Assembly: GCF_024166365.1 (NCBI RefSeq)
Contig: NC_064820.1
Coordinates: forward strand, 83,218,001-83,282,000
DNA: 64,000 nucleotides
Origin: Elephas maximus indicus
Lineage: Eukaryota; Chordata; Mammalia; Proboscidea; Elephantidae
Reading direction: 5' to 3'
Of the stretch, positions 1 through 12,312 are shown piece after piece. The position numbers and the translations under genes are program-made. Below the pieces are notes generated by a model. The model did not search any database. It was not told where the DNA came from and worked only from the letters and a program-made list of their open reading frames with translations. Positions within the stretch are counted from its first letter, which is position 1. Each line of letters opens with the position of its first letter.

Positions 1-90
1 AACAGCCCTTGCCCTAAATAAAGACACTACTATTGGTATGGCATCAATTACCTTCCAGAAGCCAAGGGCAAGGCCAAGTTTTTTTTAACA

Positions 91-196
91 CACTGTGGCA
101 GGGTTGGATAATTATTATAGAGACCACACGATCCAAAAAGTTGAAAATATTTACTACCTGGCCCTTACAGGTAAAGCTTACTGACTGCTGAACTAG
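91..196 (-). repeat. Ancient interspersed repeat fragment, family not named
   Basis: On the minus strand this reads like a common old mammalian repeat segment, with an ATATTTTCAACTTTTTGGA-like core followed by a 'tggtctct...ccaaccctgcca'-like stretch. I recognise the motif from many mammalian loci but cannot assign the family reliably. The short ORFs on either strand here are not credible genes. Confidence 0.3.
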
Positions 197-1622
197 GACA
201 TTATTTTTAGCCCAGTTCAGGATAGATCATGTGACTCTGCCATCTTGCAGGGTACAGCACGGGCCCTGGAACAATAGGCTGGTAAACCAAGCAGTTGGCA
301 GAAACAACATTCTTGCATTCTTCTTCTGTCACTCCCACCAGAGACCCAAAGGAATTAGTTGTCCCTGGCCTGTTGTGTACAAACAATATTTTATCAGAGG
401 ATGCTTGGGAAACTGTCATAGAAAGGAAGGTGTCAGTTATTTTGTGTGTGGAGTCAAAAGAGAGACAGACGGTCTTTCAGATTTAACCAGATAATATGTG
501 AAACAATGCCAGAATCTGGAAAACCAAGTGAAGGTCTACCAAGCCCAACCTGGCTTACTTTAATGCAACTAGTAATGATAATACTTGGGAAAAAATGCTA
601 AAGTGGATAGTTTAAACAAACATGGCAGATGTAAACCAGGGCTCTTCTTGTTAAACCTCTAAGATTAAACAAAGAAACAAACAAACCAGCCTCAGACTAT
701 TCATAATACCCAATGCTAGTAGTTCTTTGGGAAAGAAGTGTTATGCCCAGTCAAATGTTGTTCAAAAATTTTAGAACAAAACAAAACAAAAAACTCAGAG
801 AACATAGGTCTCAAGAATGTTTTAAAAAAATGACTAAAAGGTGAACTTAAGCAAACCACAGGATGAACGGGGAAAAAGCAGCAAAAAGACTGAGGGAGAG
901 TACTGAATTCACTTCAATGTAAAATGAAGACTAAAACAGCTTTAGTAATTACAGTTACAAAATAGAATATAAACTATGCCAATATAGAATAATGATATAG
1001 CATAATTGGGAAGGGGAATTGGTAAGAAAGAGAAAAAGTAGTATGACTGTGTGTACCATTATTGTATTTTATCATAAGACAGTTAAAAATTTTAGAGATG
1101 TAAGTATATTTACAGGTATAATGGCAAACATTAAAAGAAGTGGGACTCAAAATGTAATAAATCAAAATTAAGAGGGAGAGGGAAGGTGAGAAGAAATGGA
1201 AACATACTAACTTTGTCTTTGCTTATAGTGGGGATGATAAATCATTTGAAGAAAATTAAGATTAAATGTATTACATAAAATTATAGATGTAGCTATCAGA
1301 ATAATTGAAAGAAGACTGAGAAACTTCCAAATCATCACAAGGCACTGGCACAGAAAACAATGCAAACTCAGGATTATACACATGTATACACTTAGCAGCA
1401 TACACAAGAAACCGATAACAGCGGTTCCCTTGTGGGATGGGAATTGGGGCTCCAGGAGCATTTAAAGTTTTGAGGGGAATTTTCTTGACACTGTACACTT
1501 TTTTTTTTTTTACTATTGAACATTGTATCACATGGATATGTTATCAAAAATAGAGTATTTACAAATTTAAAATTTAATTAATGCAGAATCATTAAAGTCC
1601 CAAGACATTCATGGCAAGTGAT
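197..1622. other. Upstream intergenic stretch, nothing recognised
   Basis: AT-rich sequence with short A and T runs (for example a T run near 1500-1512). No gene, RNA or clear young repeat was seen. Short ORFs have no family resemblance. Confidence 0.5.
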
Positions 1623-2011
1623 TGTTGTTGTTGGGTACTGTCAGTTGGTGTGGTCTGATAATCATCCGTGTATAACAGAATGAAATGTCACCGAGTCCTG
1701 CACCATCCTCACAATCGTTATATTTGAACTTATTGTTGCTGCCACTGTGTCAATCCATGTCATTGAGGGTCTCCCTTTTTTTTTTTTTTTGATGACACTG
1801 TACCAAGCATGATGTCCTTCTCCAGTGATTTGTTCCTCCTGATAATGCGTCAAAAGTAAGCAAAATGAAGTCTGACTGACCATCTGAGGGACTGGCCAGA
1901 TGGAGGGAGGTGCGTGTGGTGGAGATGGGTAGGAGCATTCTGGCTGTATTTCCTCCAAGACTGATTTGTTCATTCTTCTGGCAGTCCATGGTATATTCAA
2001 CATTCTTCATG
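1623..2011 (-). mobile_element. RTE LINE 3' fragment, antisense
   Basis: This aligns by eye with the 3' end of the RTE elements at 35.5 kb and 57.0 kb. It has the same order of segments: tail, the 'ctgccactgtgtcaatcc' stretch, 'agcatgatgtccttctcc', and the block ending near 'catggtatattcaac'. It is degraded, with an inserted T run at about 1778-1791. It corresponds to the last part of the RTE reading frame plus tail, so it is a typical 5'-truncated copy. Confidence 0.75.
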
Positions 2012-2085
2012 CAGGGAGCCTCCTTGCTAAGATTGGATTTAAACTTCTAACATGTTTTGTTTTTGCACTGAGTGGTGTGATTAAA

Positions 2086-2989
2086 ATTTGGGATGTCTTT
2101 CCATTTATTTATATCTCTTTGTTTCCTTCAGCAATATTTTACAGTTTTCAGTATACCCGTCTTTGACTTCCCTGGTTAAATTTGTTCCTGGGTATTTTAT
2201 TCTTCTAGATGTTGTTATAAGTGAAATTCCTTTCTTAATTTCCTTTTCAGATTGTACCTTGCTGGTGTATAGAAGCACAACTGATTTTTGTGTGTTGGTC
2301 TTACACCCTGAAATTTTGTTGAAGTCACTTACTAGCTCTGGTAGCTTTCTTGTGGGTTCTTTGGGGTTTTCAATATATAGGATCATGTCATCTGTGAATA
2401 GGAATAGCTTTACCTCATCCTTCCCAATTTGGATACCTTTTATTTCTTTTTCTTGCCGAATTGCTCTGGCTAGGACTTCTCATACAGTATTGAATAGCAA
2501 CAGTGAGAGAAGGCATCCTTATCTTGCCCCTGATCTTAAGAGAAAGACCTTGTTCTTTCTATGTTGACTATGATGTTTCTCCATTGAGAATGAAGTTAGT
2601 TGTGGTTTTGTTTTGTTTTCATAAGTACCCTTTACTATATTGAGGAATTTTTTGTTCTAGTCTTAAATTGTCAAGTTTTTTTTTTTTTTAATTACCATGA
2701 AAGTGTGTTGGATTTTATCAAATGCCTTTTCTGTGAGGTATTTGATTAAGATGATCATGTGGTTCTTTTCCTCTGATCTATTGTGGTGTATTGCATTGAT
2801 TGATTTTCCAGTGTTGAACCACCCTTGCACTCCTAGAATAAATTCCCCTTGATCATGGTGTCTAACCTTTTTTGTACGGTGTTGGATTCAGTTTGCTAGT
2901 GTTTTGTTGAGTATATTTTGCATCTATATTCATAAAGGCTATAGTTTCCTCTTCTTGTAGTATTTTTGTCTGGTGCTGGTGTTAGGGTA
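2086..2989 (-). mobile_element. Old L1 fragment (ORF2 RT region), antisense, left part
   Basis: A minus-strand peptide at 2105-2386 contains the L1 ORF2 motif order ENPKEPTRKL, SGCKTNTQKS and KYPGTNLTREVKD, downstream of the RT active site. Beyond this the frame is broken. The L1 is interrupted by an LTR at 2990 and resumes at 3594 with the expected next sequence. Divergence from the young L1s at 42-64 kb is high, so this is an old copy. Confidence 0.85.
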
Positions 2990-3593
2990 TCTTAGGCTAG
3001 GTTCTCTACGGAAACAAAACCGGTGAAGAGAGAGAGAGGAGAGAGGTTGATTTATCTCGAGGAAATGGCTCATGTGGTTGTGGAGGCTGCTGGCAAGTCT
3101 CAAGTCCGTGGGTCATGTGTCAGGCTGGAGGCTTCTCCTGACTCATGTAGCTGCAGGGGCTGATGGACACAAGATCGACAGGTCGCATGGCAGGCTGCTG
3201 GTTCACAGGCAGCGAAGGCCAACAAATCCCAAGGTTGGCAGGCAATATGGCAGGCTGCTCGCTCAAGTCCCAAGAACTGGAGATCAGATGGTATGAGCCA
3301 GGTGCAGGATCCAGAGCAAGCAAAAGCCAGTGAGCTTTGTCAGAACATCCATATCTATTGGATGCAGGCCACACCCCCAAGGAAACCACTCTTACAAATG
3401 ATTGAGTGGCTGATCACATCAGATCACATCATGTAAGTAAGGACCTTATATCACAAAATGGAGGATAACTACATCATTACGTAACTGCCAAATTACATCA
3501 TTATATAATTGCCAAACTACATCATTATACAACTGCCAAACCACTAAGAGTCGTGGCCCAGCCAAGTTGACATACAACCTTAACTATCACACA
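2990..3593 (-). mobile_element. Solo LTR, ERVL/MLT2-like, inserted in an L1
   Basis: About 604 bp, related along its whole length to the element at 50747-51309 ('ggaggcttctcctgactcatg', 'aagatcgacaggtcg' and 'caactgccaaactacatc' blocks). On the minus strand it starts TGTGTGATAGTTAAGG. It is flanked by a 5-bp direct repeat GGGTA (2985-2989 and 3594-3598), the duplication size typical of ERVL-class insertions. No internal retroviral genes are attached, so it is a solo LTR. Confidence 0.75.
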
Positions 3594-4450
3594 GGGTAAT
3601 ATTGGCTTCATAGAATGAGTTAGGAAGTATTGTCTCCTCTTCTATTTTTTGAAAGCATTTTAGAAGGCCTGGTATCAATTCTTCTTTAAATATTTGGTAG
3701 GATTCTCCAATGAAACTACCTGGCCTGGAACTTTTCTTTGTTGGGAGCTTTTCGATTATTGATTCGGTCTCTTCCATTTGTTACGGGTCTGTTGAGTCAA
3801 TTTAGGTAGCTTATGTGGTCCTAGGAATTTATCCGTTTCATTTAGGTTATCTAATTTGTTAGTATACAATTGTTCATGGTATTTTCTATTTCTCTGTTGT
3901 ATAGGGTTAATAGTAATGTCCCCAATTTCATTTCTGGTTTTAGCTACTTACATTTTCTCTCCTTTTTTGTCAGTCTAGCTAAAAGTTTGTTGATTTTTTC
4001 AAAGAACTAACTTCTGGAGTCATTGATTTTCTCTTTTGTTTTCCTATTCTGTATTTCATTATCTTCTTTCTGATCTTTGTTACTTCCTTTAACCTGGTAG
4101 CTTTGCTTTGGCTTAGTTTTCTTTTTTTTCTAGGTGACTAATTAGTGAAGTTATTGATTTGAGATCTTTCTTTTTTAATGTATAAATTTTCCCAAGTACT
4201 GTGTTCACTGCATCCCCTAAGTTTTGGAATGTTGTGCTTTCATTGTCATTCATCTCTAAGTATTTTCTGATTTCCCTTTTGATTTCTTCTTTGACCCATT
4301 TGTTGTTTAATTTCCACATGTTTGTAAAATTTCTAGTCTTTCTTCTGTTATTGATTTCTAGTTTCATTCCATTGTGGTCAGAGAAGATACTTATATGATC
4401 TCAATTTTTTAAAATTTATTGAGATGTGCTTTGTCATCTATGAACTGTGG
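3594..4450 (-). mobile_element. Old L1 fragment, antisense, right part
   Basis: This continues the L1 from 2086-2989 after the LTR. Minus-strand pieces carry the ORF2 segment before the RT core: a 3580-3777 peptide with [14 protein letters not shown], equivalent to the conserved [12 protein letters not shown] motif, and a 4113-4367 peptide with [20 protein letters not shown]. It has many stops and fades out near 4450. Confidence 0.85.
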
Positions 4451-6199
4451 TTTTAATCTCAGCTCTGCCTCCTAGCTGGTGTCCTGGATCTCTCCACCTG
4501 CTCCTCTTGATGTTACTACTTTTCCCTTTAGGTTCCTAGAAGCTCATGGATACCCTCTTCTTCTGCCCAGAAGTGCTTGATATTGCCATCCCACTGCTCA
4601 GCCTAACCCCTTCTCTCCATTCTCCAATATTGGCAAAGTCAATGGTTCTGAAATGAGGTATTTCTTTCTCTACATGAGGCAGAGCTCTCTCTTCTCATTC
4701 CTTACTGTGTGCCTAGTGATAATAGTTCTTTATTTAGCTTTCTCCCTATTACAGCTTTTCTCTCCCTAGGAGTTTGGCATGAGTTTCTGAGGGCTGGACC
4801 AGAAGGCAATCTGAACAATGCATATCCCACTGCATCCAGAATTGTCCTCCCTCTCAGACCTCAGACTTTGTTTACAGAACAAGCCTGAGCCATTCCTTTC
4901 CTAGAGCTGAACTCTTTCTCCACCAGGCATGCTGACTATGAGGGGTTGAAGGAGGAGTTTCTGTTCCCCAGTGGGTTCAATGGCTTAGGCCTAGAGGCTG
5001 TCAGTATCTGTCATTGTCCCTCCCATGATACTCCTCAGACCTCTTAAAAATGCACTCTGGCAGGCCTGTTGACCAGCTATCCTGACATGTTTAGACATGT
5101 CTGAGTTCTCAATGCCTCAGCTTGAGCTAATGTTCTGTAACTTCATTTATTTAGAATTTATTGGAACTTGATTTTATTTTTGTGTTAACATTATTTTTTA
5201 AAATCTCATATCACTAAATCTCCACTGAGTTTATTTTTCGAATTCTGTTGTGTACCAAAATACAATTTAATCAGGAAAACAGTCAAACTGCTTTGAAAGT
5301 GTGATTAATTTCTTATCCTTGCCCACCAAAGTTAATGTTTTCTCCTCTTATTTTACTACCAGTGACTTTCCTGATTCCTTTATGGTGAAAAGTGGGTTCA
5401 GAAAAGGAAAGAGAGGGCAAATGATTTTGTAATCTTATTTTTTATACAGGAATTTTACTGTTCTTTAAAAACCTTTTGGAAACATTTATTATGGCTTTTA
5501 TGTATTATGACACAATATAGCAGCATCACATGGCAAAAATTTGGAACATATGGCAAAAACTACAATTAACAAAGCAAGTCATAAAAGGTTAGAAAAGCTT
5601 TTAGGTGAGTGCAAATCTGATTTGAAAAAGATTTCCTTGGCTTTGACTCCATCCATCTCCGCAACCATTCAGCTTCTATCCTGTGCCAGAAGCTGTGCTT
5701 AACGTGAAAATAATCATGGCATGGAGTATGCCTCAGAGGTATACATAGAGAGAGACAGACACATGTCAGAGAGTGTGGTAGACACCACTGATGCCTCGCA
5801 CCACATTCCTTGGTTACTCTGACTTGAGCTGTAGCTGTGGTAGACGATAATCACGTACACTGAAGGCTTCTCACTGCTAGTGCCCACTTATTTTCTCAAA
5901 TTTGTGGCTTCAGTGCTTTCCCTGAAGATACTCTACTTCTTAGAATGTGTGTGTAAGAGAGGGGGGCAATTAGCACAACGCTGTCACCGTGTCTCCCCAT
6001 TCATTTGGCAGGTGAACATTGGTGAAACATGAGTTACAGTAGTGTGCCTAAATAACAAACAAAATTATGTCACTTCTCTAAACAAGATAACAGGGATTTC
6101 TCTACTTGGGCAATATAATAAAACCTAACGTAGAACGTGGCAGAAACAGTATAGAACCCCAGATATGAGGCCTCAATTTCTCACAATAATTCTTAATAT
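4451..6199. other. Upstream unique-looking stretch
   Basis: No repeat, RNA or gene could be assigned. Sequence complexity is normal, with a pyrimidine-rich part around 4480-4760. It may hold regulatory elements of SCAMP1 or simply be neutral flank. Confidence 0.4.
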
Positions 6200-6372
6200 A
6201 ACTCTCAGATTTACTTCACCTCTCTGAGTTCCCATTTTGTTATTTGCAAAATGGAGATACTACTTATTTCCCAAAGGTATGTTGTTACATATTTCCCAAA
6301 GGTATATATGTTATACATTGAGCCGCCAGCATTTCAGTACCTGGCATATGCTAGACACTCAAGACATTCTAA
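6200..6372 (+). repeat. MIR SINE fragment
   Basis: It follows the MIR order in sense orientation: 'cttcacctctctgagttccc', then a 'ttgttatttgcaaaatggaga' type block, then 'gtacctggcatatgctag'. This is an ancient mammalian-wide SINE, diverged and with an internal duplication of 'atttcccaaaggtat'. Confidence 0.6.
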
Positions 6373-6891
6373 TTGTCTCTACTTTCTCTTCCTATAAGGT
6401 AGGAAGGACAATAGCCACTTTAAATAAAACTGATTTTTAAAAAAAATTTCTCAGGATTAAAGTAGAGGAGGAGAATCTAAAAGCAATTTTTTTTTTCCCC
6501 CTTAATGGCCTAATTATCAGATTTGGGGGTATTTCTTTTGGGAGATCAGAAAATGGGTTAGATTGCTGTGATTATTTCCTCTCTTACAAGAATCCCCTGA
6601 AGATTCATGCCGAATTTGCAATTTAAGAATTGTAAACCATCCTTACTTTGAAGACTTTTATGAAATTGTATAGCCACTAAGTAATAACTAGTATGATTAC
6701 ATAATTTATGGCTCATGAAAAAAACAAAATCTAGTTTTCTAAAAATGTGACTAGATAAAAATAGTGGTATCTTCTTTCTGTTTCTTCACACACAGATCAA
6801 GTTGAGTATCCAAAGTATTTATAGAAATATAATATTTATTTAAAATTTATAATAGTTTAAATATGATCATTGGTAAATGCCTGCTTAATAT

Positions 6892-6927
<36 letters not shown>

Positions 6928-7288
6928 CATACATACACATATACCTACATATACATGTGATACCTTTCTGGCAAAATGAGGATAATTTCACTATGATGTT
7001 CTCATGTAGACTATTCTAGGAAATAAAATGAGCCCTACAGTTAGTTCTTGCCTCTCCATTGACTCATACCATTTGAAATGCTTCCATGGTATTTCTATGA
7101 AGTCATCATTTAGAATTCAGAATTTCAGTCCAGAAGATCTTATTATCATAGCTGTACAATTTTGCTTGTATTGACTACTAAAATCTTAATCTTATATTTG
7201 GGGTTACTTTGGTCAAAGCAGTTAAGTGTCAAACCCTTTTATAATGCAAGAGATCTTAACAGTAAAGACAATTATTTTTTGAGCACCT
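6373..7288. other. AT-rich flank with a (TA)n microsatellite
   Basis: Mostly unassigned AT-rich DNA. A pure TA repeat occupies about 6897-6923 and grades into imperfect TACA/TATA repeats to about 6958. No gene signal. Confidence 0.6.
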
Positions 7289-7300
7289 ATTATGAGCAGG

Positions 7301-7461
7301 AAAACCCTGGTTGCGTAGTGGTTAAGAGCTACTGCTGCTCATCAAAAGGTTGGTAGTTTGAATGTACCAGGTACTCCTTGGAAACTCTGTGGGGCAGTTC
7401 TACTCTGTCCTATAGGGCCACTATAAATCAGAATTGACTCAACAGCAACAGGTTTGGTTTT
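7301..7461 (+). mobile_element. AfroSINE, sense, complete, with TSD
   Basis: A tRNA-like head has an A box around 'tagtggttaagagc' and a B box region around 'gtagtttgaatgtacc'. The body includes 'ggggcagttctactctgtcc' and the RTE-like tail 'gaattgactcaacagcaac'. An 11-bp target-site duplication ATTATGAGCAG is present at 7289-7299 and 7464-7474. This short variant lacks the 'gagaaagat...cagcctt' insert. Confidence 0.93.
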
Positions 7462-7849
7462 ACATTATGAGCAGAGTGCTGTACTAGGCCCTGTTAGGGA
7501 TACAAAGATGACATTTCTCCCTGCCTTCAGAAGCTCACATTATGGAGAGAGACAGATACATTCATTCACTCACAAAATTAAGAACTCACTGTATATGCTG
7601 GGTATGTACTAATAACTTTACTTGCAAGGGAGATTGTCTATTATGAGTTCTATAACAAAGATTCAGAATTAGTTTGGATACTATAGTGGAGAAAAAGACA
7701 AATTTGGATTAGGGATATCCAACAAGGATTTATACAGAATGTGTCATTTGAAATTGGCCATGAAGGATCGACTGGGCCTTGACAGGTAGAATTTGAGTAG
7801 AAGAAGAACATTCTTGGTAAGGGGGCTGTATGTGCACATATCACCACCA

Positions 7850-7960
7850 CCACCAGTTGTCTTTGAGTCGATTCCAACTCATGATGACCCATGTGTGTCA
7901 GAGTAGAACTGTGTTCCATGGTGTTTTCAGTGGCTGCTTTTTGAGAAGTATTTCAATATG
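7850..7960 (-). mobile_element. AfroSINE 3' fragment (variant body), antisense
   Basis: Starts with the antisense tail 'ctttgagtcgattccaactc' and passes through 'agagtagaactgtgttccat' and 'ttttcagtggct', the body type also seen at 18655-18866. The tRNA head is missing. Confidence 0.75.
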
Positions 7961-7974
7961 TATGTATAGTCATA

Positions 7975-8141
7975 GGAGCCCTGGCATTGCAGCGGTGAGC
8001 TATGGCTGTTAACCAAAAGGTTGGCAGTTTTAACCCACTAGTCACTCCTTGAAAACTCTATGGGGCAGTCCTACTCTGTCCTATAGGGTCTCTATGAGTT
8101 GGAATGCACTCGATGGCAACCGGTTTAGTTTTTGGTTTGGT
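7975..8141 (+). mobile_element. AfroSINE, sense
   Basis: Begins GGAGCCCTGG and has 'gttaaccaaaaggttggcag', 'ggggcagtcctactctgtcc' and 'gactcgatggcaacc'-like tail sequence. Degraded in the B-box region ('gttttaaccca'). Confidence 0.9.
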
Positions 8142-9004
8142 ATGATCATAGATAAACAGAGACTCTGAAAATAAATTTGTTTTTATAATGTTCATTGTGT
8201 TCCTATATTACAGAAGGCTTTTACAAAATGAATTATAAAAGAATGCCACCGTGATGTAATTATCTGGAGAATACCAACATCATTTAGCATCTTGAACAGC
8301 ATATAATCACATGGGGAAGGGTGATTACTTTAGAGACAAATAGTAGGGATGAGATTGGATTAGGTGGAAAGCTTGAGAGTCAGTGAGCTGGGTAATGGAT
8401 GGTGGTGTGGATCTATGACTTCCTAGTAGTCAAGTCACTGATTTGAAGATAACAGGCAAGTAGACCAAAGCCCCTGGCGAAAAAAGCAAAGCATCTTTTC
8501 TGTGTTACCTTTTCTCTCTTGATGTCTCTCCACAGTGAATGTGGGACGAGGAAAGCATTTGCATCCTGTGCTTACTCATATTTATGCTTTTCCTTAAGCT
8601 TTTTGTCCCAACAGACATACTCCTTCTTTTCCCTGCTTCATGCTATCAGGCCTTCAAGCCCAGATCATATCCCTTCTTTTCTGTGAAGATTTCACAGCTC
8701 ACTTCAGTCCACAACCACCCCTCTTCTGTCTAAACACCTCTGTTGCCTATTGTCTGCCTATCATGAACTGCCTTCTTGCACTTTTATACTTACTTGGTTC
8801 GTTCCTGTGATATTAATTTGTCCCTTAATAAGTATCATTTAGTGAGCATCCTAAATTTAATTCTCTCAACAATTCTATGAGGTAATACTATTACCTCTAT
8901 TTGATAATTTCATTTTTTTTTAACAAATATATTTTGAGTCCTTGAGTCAGAATCGACTCGATGGTAACAGGTCTGTTATGTGCCAGGTACTCTCTTAGCC
9001 ACTG
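8142..9004. other. Unassigned flank with minor repeat fragments
   Basis: Mostly unassigned. About 8850-8910 resembles an antisense MIR segment ('ttctatgaggtaatactatt'). About 8943-8971 is a 29-bp piece identical in type to the AfroSINE tail ('agtcagaatcgactcgatgg'). No gene signal. Confidence 0.4.
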
Positions 9005-9660
9005 GGAATACGTAAACGAACCAAATTGACAACAATTCCTGTCCTCACAGAGCTTATACTCTAATGACTGAAAGTATGTGAGATGGTGAAAAGAACTCGA
9101 GAGAAAAAGAAAGTGGAGAGGGAAAGACGTGCCAGAGACTGGAGGATTAAAAATTTTAAAGGGTGGTCAAGGAAGACCTTAGTGATAAGATAGTATTTGA
9201 GCAAAGACTTGAAGGAGGTGGAGTGAGTGGGCCATGTAGTTACAAGGGGGAAGGGCATTTTAGGCGGAAGGAACAGCAAGTACAAAGGCTCTGAGATGGG
9301 AGCATGCTTGGTGTAGATATCAAACAGTAAGGAGAATGTCAGGGTGGCTGGGGCAGAATAACGAGGGGAGAGCAGCAAAAAATGAAGTTAGAGAGGTAAC
9401 AGGGGGCCACATCAGGTAGGACCTTGCAGGCCCATTGCAAGGATGTTGGCTTGTATTCTGATAGAACTGGGAAGCTACTGGAAGGCTTTGAGTGAATGAG
9501 TGATATGATCAGACCTACATTTTAAAAGAACCAAGTTGGCACTATTTTGACAACAAATCGCAGGGGTACAAGAGCAGAGGCAGGGGGACCAGGTAAGAGG
9601 CTATTGCAGTGATTCAGGTGAGAGATGTCAGTCTGGACAAGAGTGGTAGTGAAGGTGAGA
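9005..9660 (-). repeat. L2-like ancient LINE fragment, antisense
   Basis: The block 'ggaacagcaagtacaaaggc' followed by 'tgtcagggtggctgggg' is the antisense of the well-known L2 3' region. The following 'ggaccttgcaggcccattgc' and 'gggaagctactggaaggc' blocks recur at many mammalian loci next to it. The family name is from memory of the pattern. Confidence 0.45.
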
Positions 9661-9673
9661 AGTGGAGCCTGAG

Positions 9674-9756
9674 GGACGATGAGCAACTTGCCCGAAATCA
9701 CACGACCCAGAAAGCAGCAGAGCAGAAATTGGAGCCCAGGTGCACCTTCTTTCAAG
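9674..9756 (-). repeat. MIR-type SINE fragment, antisense
   Basis: The order 'gagcaacttgcccgaaatca', then 'gcagcagagcagaaattgga', then 'gcccaggtgcacc' is the antisense MIR core. Confidence 0.5.
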
Positions 9757-11511
9757 CTGATGCTTCACTGTGGTTGTCTCATTTCACCCACTTGGTTAGA
9801 AGGAGAGAGGGCCTAAATGCAGGGTCTGCACTTGCATGACCTTGAGAAACAGTACCTTCTTAAAATTTGTGCCTAGACACATCTCTGGCTTTATCCTAGT
9901 CCTGGCAATGAACCTTTAATATTTCAGGTTCTCTCTAGTGTCAAAGACAGAGCCTTACCCCAGATAATGTTCCAGAGGTTTGTGGGTTGATAGACAACAG
10001 TGGAAACTCGCCCTTGAAGCCCAAGTGCCTCTCTGTATGCCCAGGTGCACATACTGTGATAATGTGGGAGAATTGAGGCAGTCCTGTGAAGTCAGAGGAA
10101 CTGCCTTGACCACTGAGGAAGCCACTTTACTTGTCAGTGTTAGTGGCTGGTGTAGCTCTACAATCTCTAAACTTCAAAACATCCTCGGTTCAGTCCTGTT
10201 CATGCAACAAATACTTATAACTGTTTTGCAAGCTATTGTGAAAAGTACTGGCAAAAAATAATAGTAATCATAATAAAATAAATCTATCCTTGATGAGTTC
10301 TCAATTTAGTTTTCCACAGTAAGAAAAAGTTTTCAGTGTGACACACACACCCCACAGAAACCGAAGTTTCAGGAACACTCATGTTTACTCTATGTCATCA
10401 CATCCTTGAATATCTCCTGTTCTCTTTTTAAAATGTGCTGGTCATGATCCACTAAAATGGTTTCAAGACTCACTAATGGGTTGTACTTCAGGACCTGAAG
10501 TTTGAAAAAATTGGAGAAGGGGAAGTGGATGTATAAATAAATAAATAAAATAAAATACATGCAGGGAGAGAACAGGGAGGACAAGGCTGGAAGTGAAGGT
10601 TGAGGCCAAGTTAGGAAGCACCTTGAATGATAACGTAATCAATTTGCAGTTTCTCCTCTAGGTGACAAGAGACTTATAAAGGTTTTTAGGCAAGGGAGTA
10701 CTTAAAATTATTTTTTAGGAAGATAATATTTGCAACAATAAGCAATCCATTCAAGAGGTGTCTCAGTAATGGAAGCAAAGACGATGGGACCCAAACTGAA
10801 GTTGTGGCATTCATTCATTCACATTTGCCAACACTGTGTCAGATGCTGGAGTCACATGTTTACAATACAGTCCTGCCTTTAAGGTGCTTATAGTCAAATG
10901 GAAGAAATAATACAATTAAAATACCAATTATAGGACAGAGTAATAATTACTCTGACGGTGTGGTGAGACTTGGTGATGAAGGGAGAAGGTGAGCAGAGGA
11001 GGCAGGCTTCCTGGAGGAGTAGACAGAGGGAGGAGGAATCAGATCTAGGAGAAGAAATATATGGCATTGCTGACTATTGATTGGCTTTTCAGAGTGAAGG
11101 AGAGACAAAGGTAGAACATCTGCTTCCCTTTAACAATATTCATCAATTACAAAGTCAAATATAGATGGTTTATGTCTCTGTTTCTCTCTTTTTAGACTAC
11201 GTCAGTGCTATTTACATAGCTAATTAAAGTTGGGCATAACAGAATCTTCACTCAAGGTAAACTGAATGACATTCATTTTCTCTTCCGCAACACTACTTGC
11301 ATTTCTTCCTTGAGCTGAAGGATCTGCTGCTTGGAAATCTCCTTAGACACCAGCGAGCTGAGTGACATATCCCTTTTCTTTTTTCTCTACTTTCTGCACT
11401 CCAGTGGTATGTATTTTCTTTTGTGGCTGGAACAAATTATTACAAATTTAACAACTTAAAACAATACAACCTACTTTGTATATAGCATTTCTTCCTCCTA
11501 TATGAAACTCA
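9757..11511. other. Unassigned upstream flank
   Basis: No gene found. About 10590-10700 weakly resembles the same L2-like block as 9005-9660. About 10430-10515 looks like an old DNA-transposon fragment ('gatccactaaaatggtttca', 'tttgaaaaa') but is too short to name. Confidence 0.35.
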
Positions 11512-11725
11512 GGAGCCCTGGCGATGCAATTGTTAGGCACTCAGCTGTTAACCAAAAGGTTAGCAGTTCAAAGCCACCCAGCTGCTCCGCAGGATAAAGA
11601 CTTGGCAATCTGCTTCCATAAAGGTTTTTTTTTTAGAATATAGCCTAGAAAACCCTACAGGGTAATTCTACTCTGTCACATGGGCTCCCTATGGCTCAAA
11701 ATCGACTCAGTGCCACCCAACAACA
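11512..11725 (+). mobile_element. AfroSINE, sense, long variant
   Basis: Starts GGAGCCCTGG and has 'gttaaccaaaaggttagcag'. It then carries the extra middle segment 'gacttggcaatctgcttcca' before 'gaaaaccctacagggtaatt'. It ends in 'aaaatcgactcagtgccac'. A T run has expanded inside it at about 11627-11634. A separate A run of about 21 lies at 11868-11888. Confidence 0.9.
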
Positions 11726-11992
11726 TGTGAAAACTATTATTATCATGAAACCTATCAATTTAATATCTGAAACTCCAGTCAAGGGATCCAAGTTCTGTAT
11801 CTACTTCCTCCATTCACTTCCTTTGTGATGGAGGCATTTACCCCATACAAACTAAGTTTCTTCTTGTGAAAAAAAAAAAAAAAAAAAAGGCTAAAGTTCC
11901 TTTCAGTTCTCACATTCTGTTATTCTAAATTCCACTAAAGCTAATGAATTAATAAGCTCACCCATGAACAACAGGGCTGAATATCCTTATAT

Positions 11993-12163
11993 CAGTGTTC
12001 TTCAAGTATAGCCAGCATACCACCACCATCAGAATGACCTGGGATCCATTAACATCCTCATTTTGCAGTTGTTAAAAAGAATGAATTGTACGTTTATTTA
12101 TGGATTTATAAGGATTTCCACAAGGCACGTGATCCCACATGCTCAGCTGATTCTCATTACTTT
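11993..12163 (+). mobile_element. MER5A-like hAT remnant
   Basis: 'cagtgttcttcaagtatagc', 'accaccatcagaatgacctg' and, near the other end, 'ctgattctcattac' follow MER5A order. It is heavily degraded. The right end is cut by an AfroSINE. Confidence 0.45.
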
Positions 12164-12164
12164 G

Positions 12165-12312
12165 GTACCCATTGCCATCCAGCGGATTCTTACTCATAGC
12201 GACCCTGTAGGACAGACTAGAACTGTCCCACGCAGTTTTCAAGGTGAGGCTGGTAGATTAGAACTGCCAACCTTTGGTTAGCAGCCAAACACTTAACCAT
12301 TGCAAAATAGCT
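12165..12312 (-). mobile_element. AfroSINE, antisense
   Basis: The antisense tail 'gattcttactcatagcgac' leads to 'aggacagactagaactgtcc' and the head region 'ccaacctttggttagcagcc'. It is inserted at the edge of a MER5A-like remnant. Confidence 0.88.

Noticed and set aside
207..494. Overlapping open frames on both strands (70 and 87 codons)
   Set aside because: No recognisable domain, adjacent to an old repeat fragment, and open on both strands; taken as chance.
2990..3593. Intact endogenous retrovirus
   Set aside because: Only single LTRs without gag, pol or env were found at 2990-3593 and 50747-51309.
7301..7461. tRNA gene call
   Set aside because: Heads of AfroSINEs have A and B boxes but are attached to SINE bodies, dispersed and mutated; they are not functional tRNA genes. 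The same applies to the tRNA-Gly-like head at 27301.
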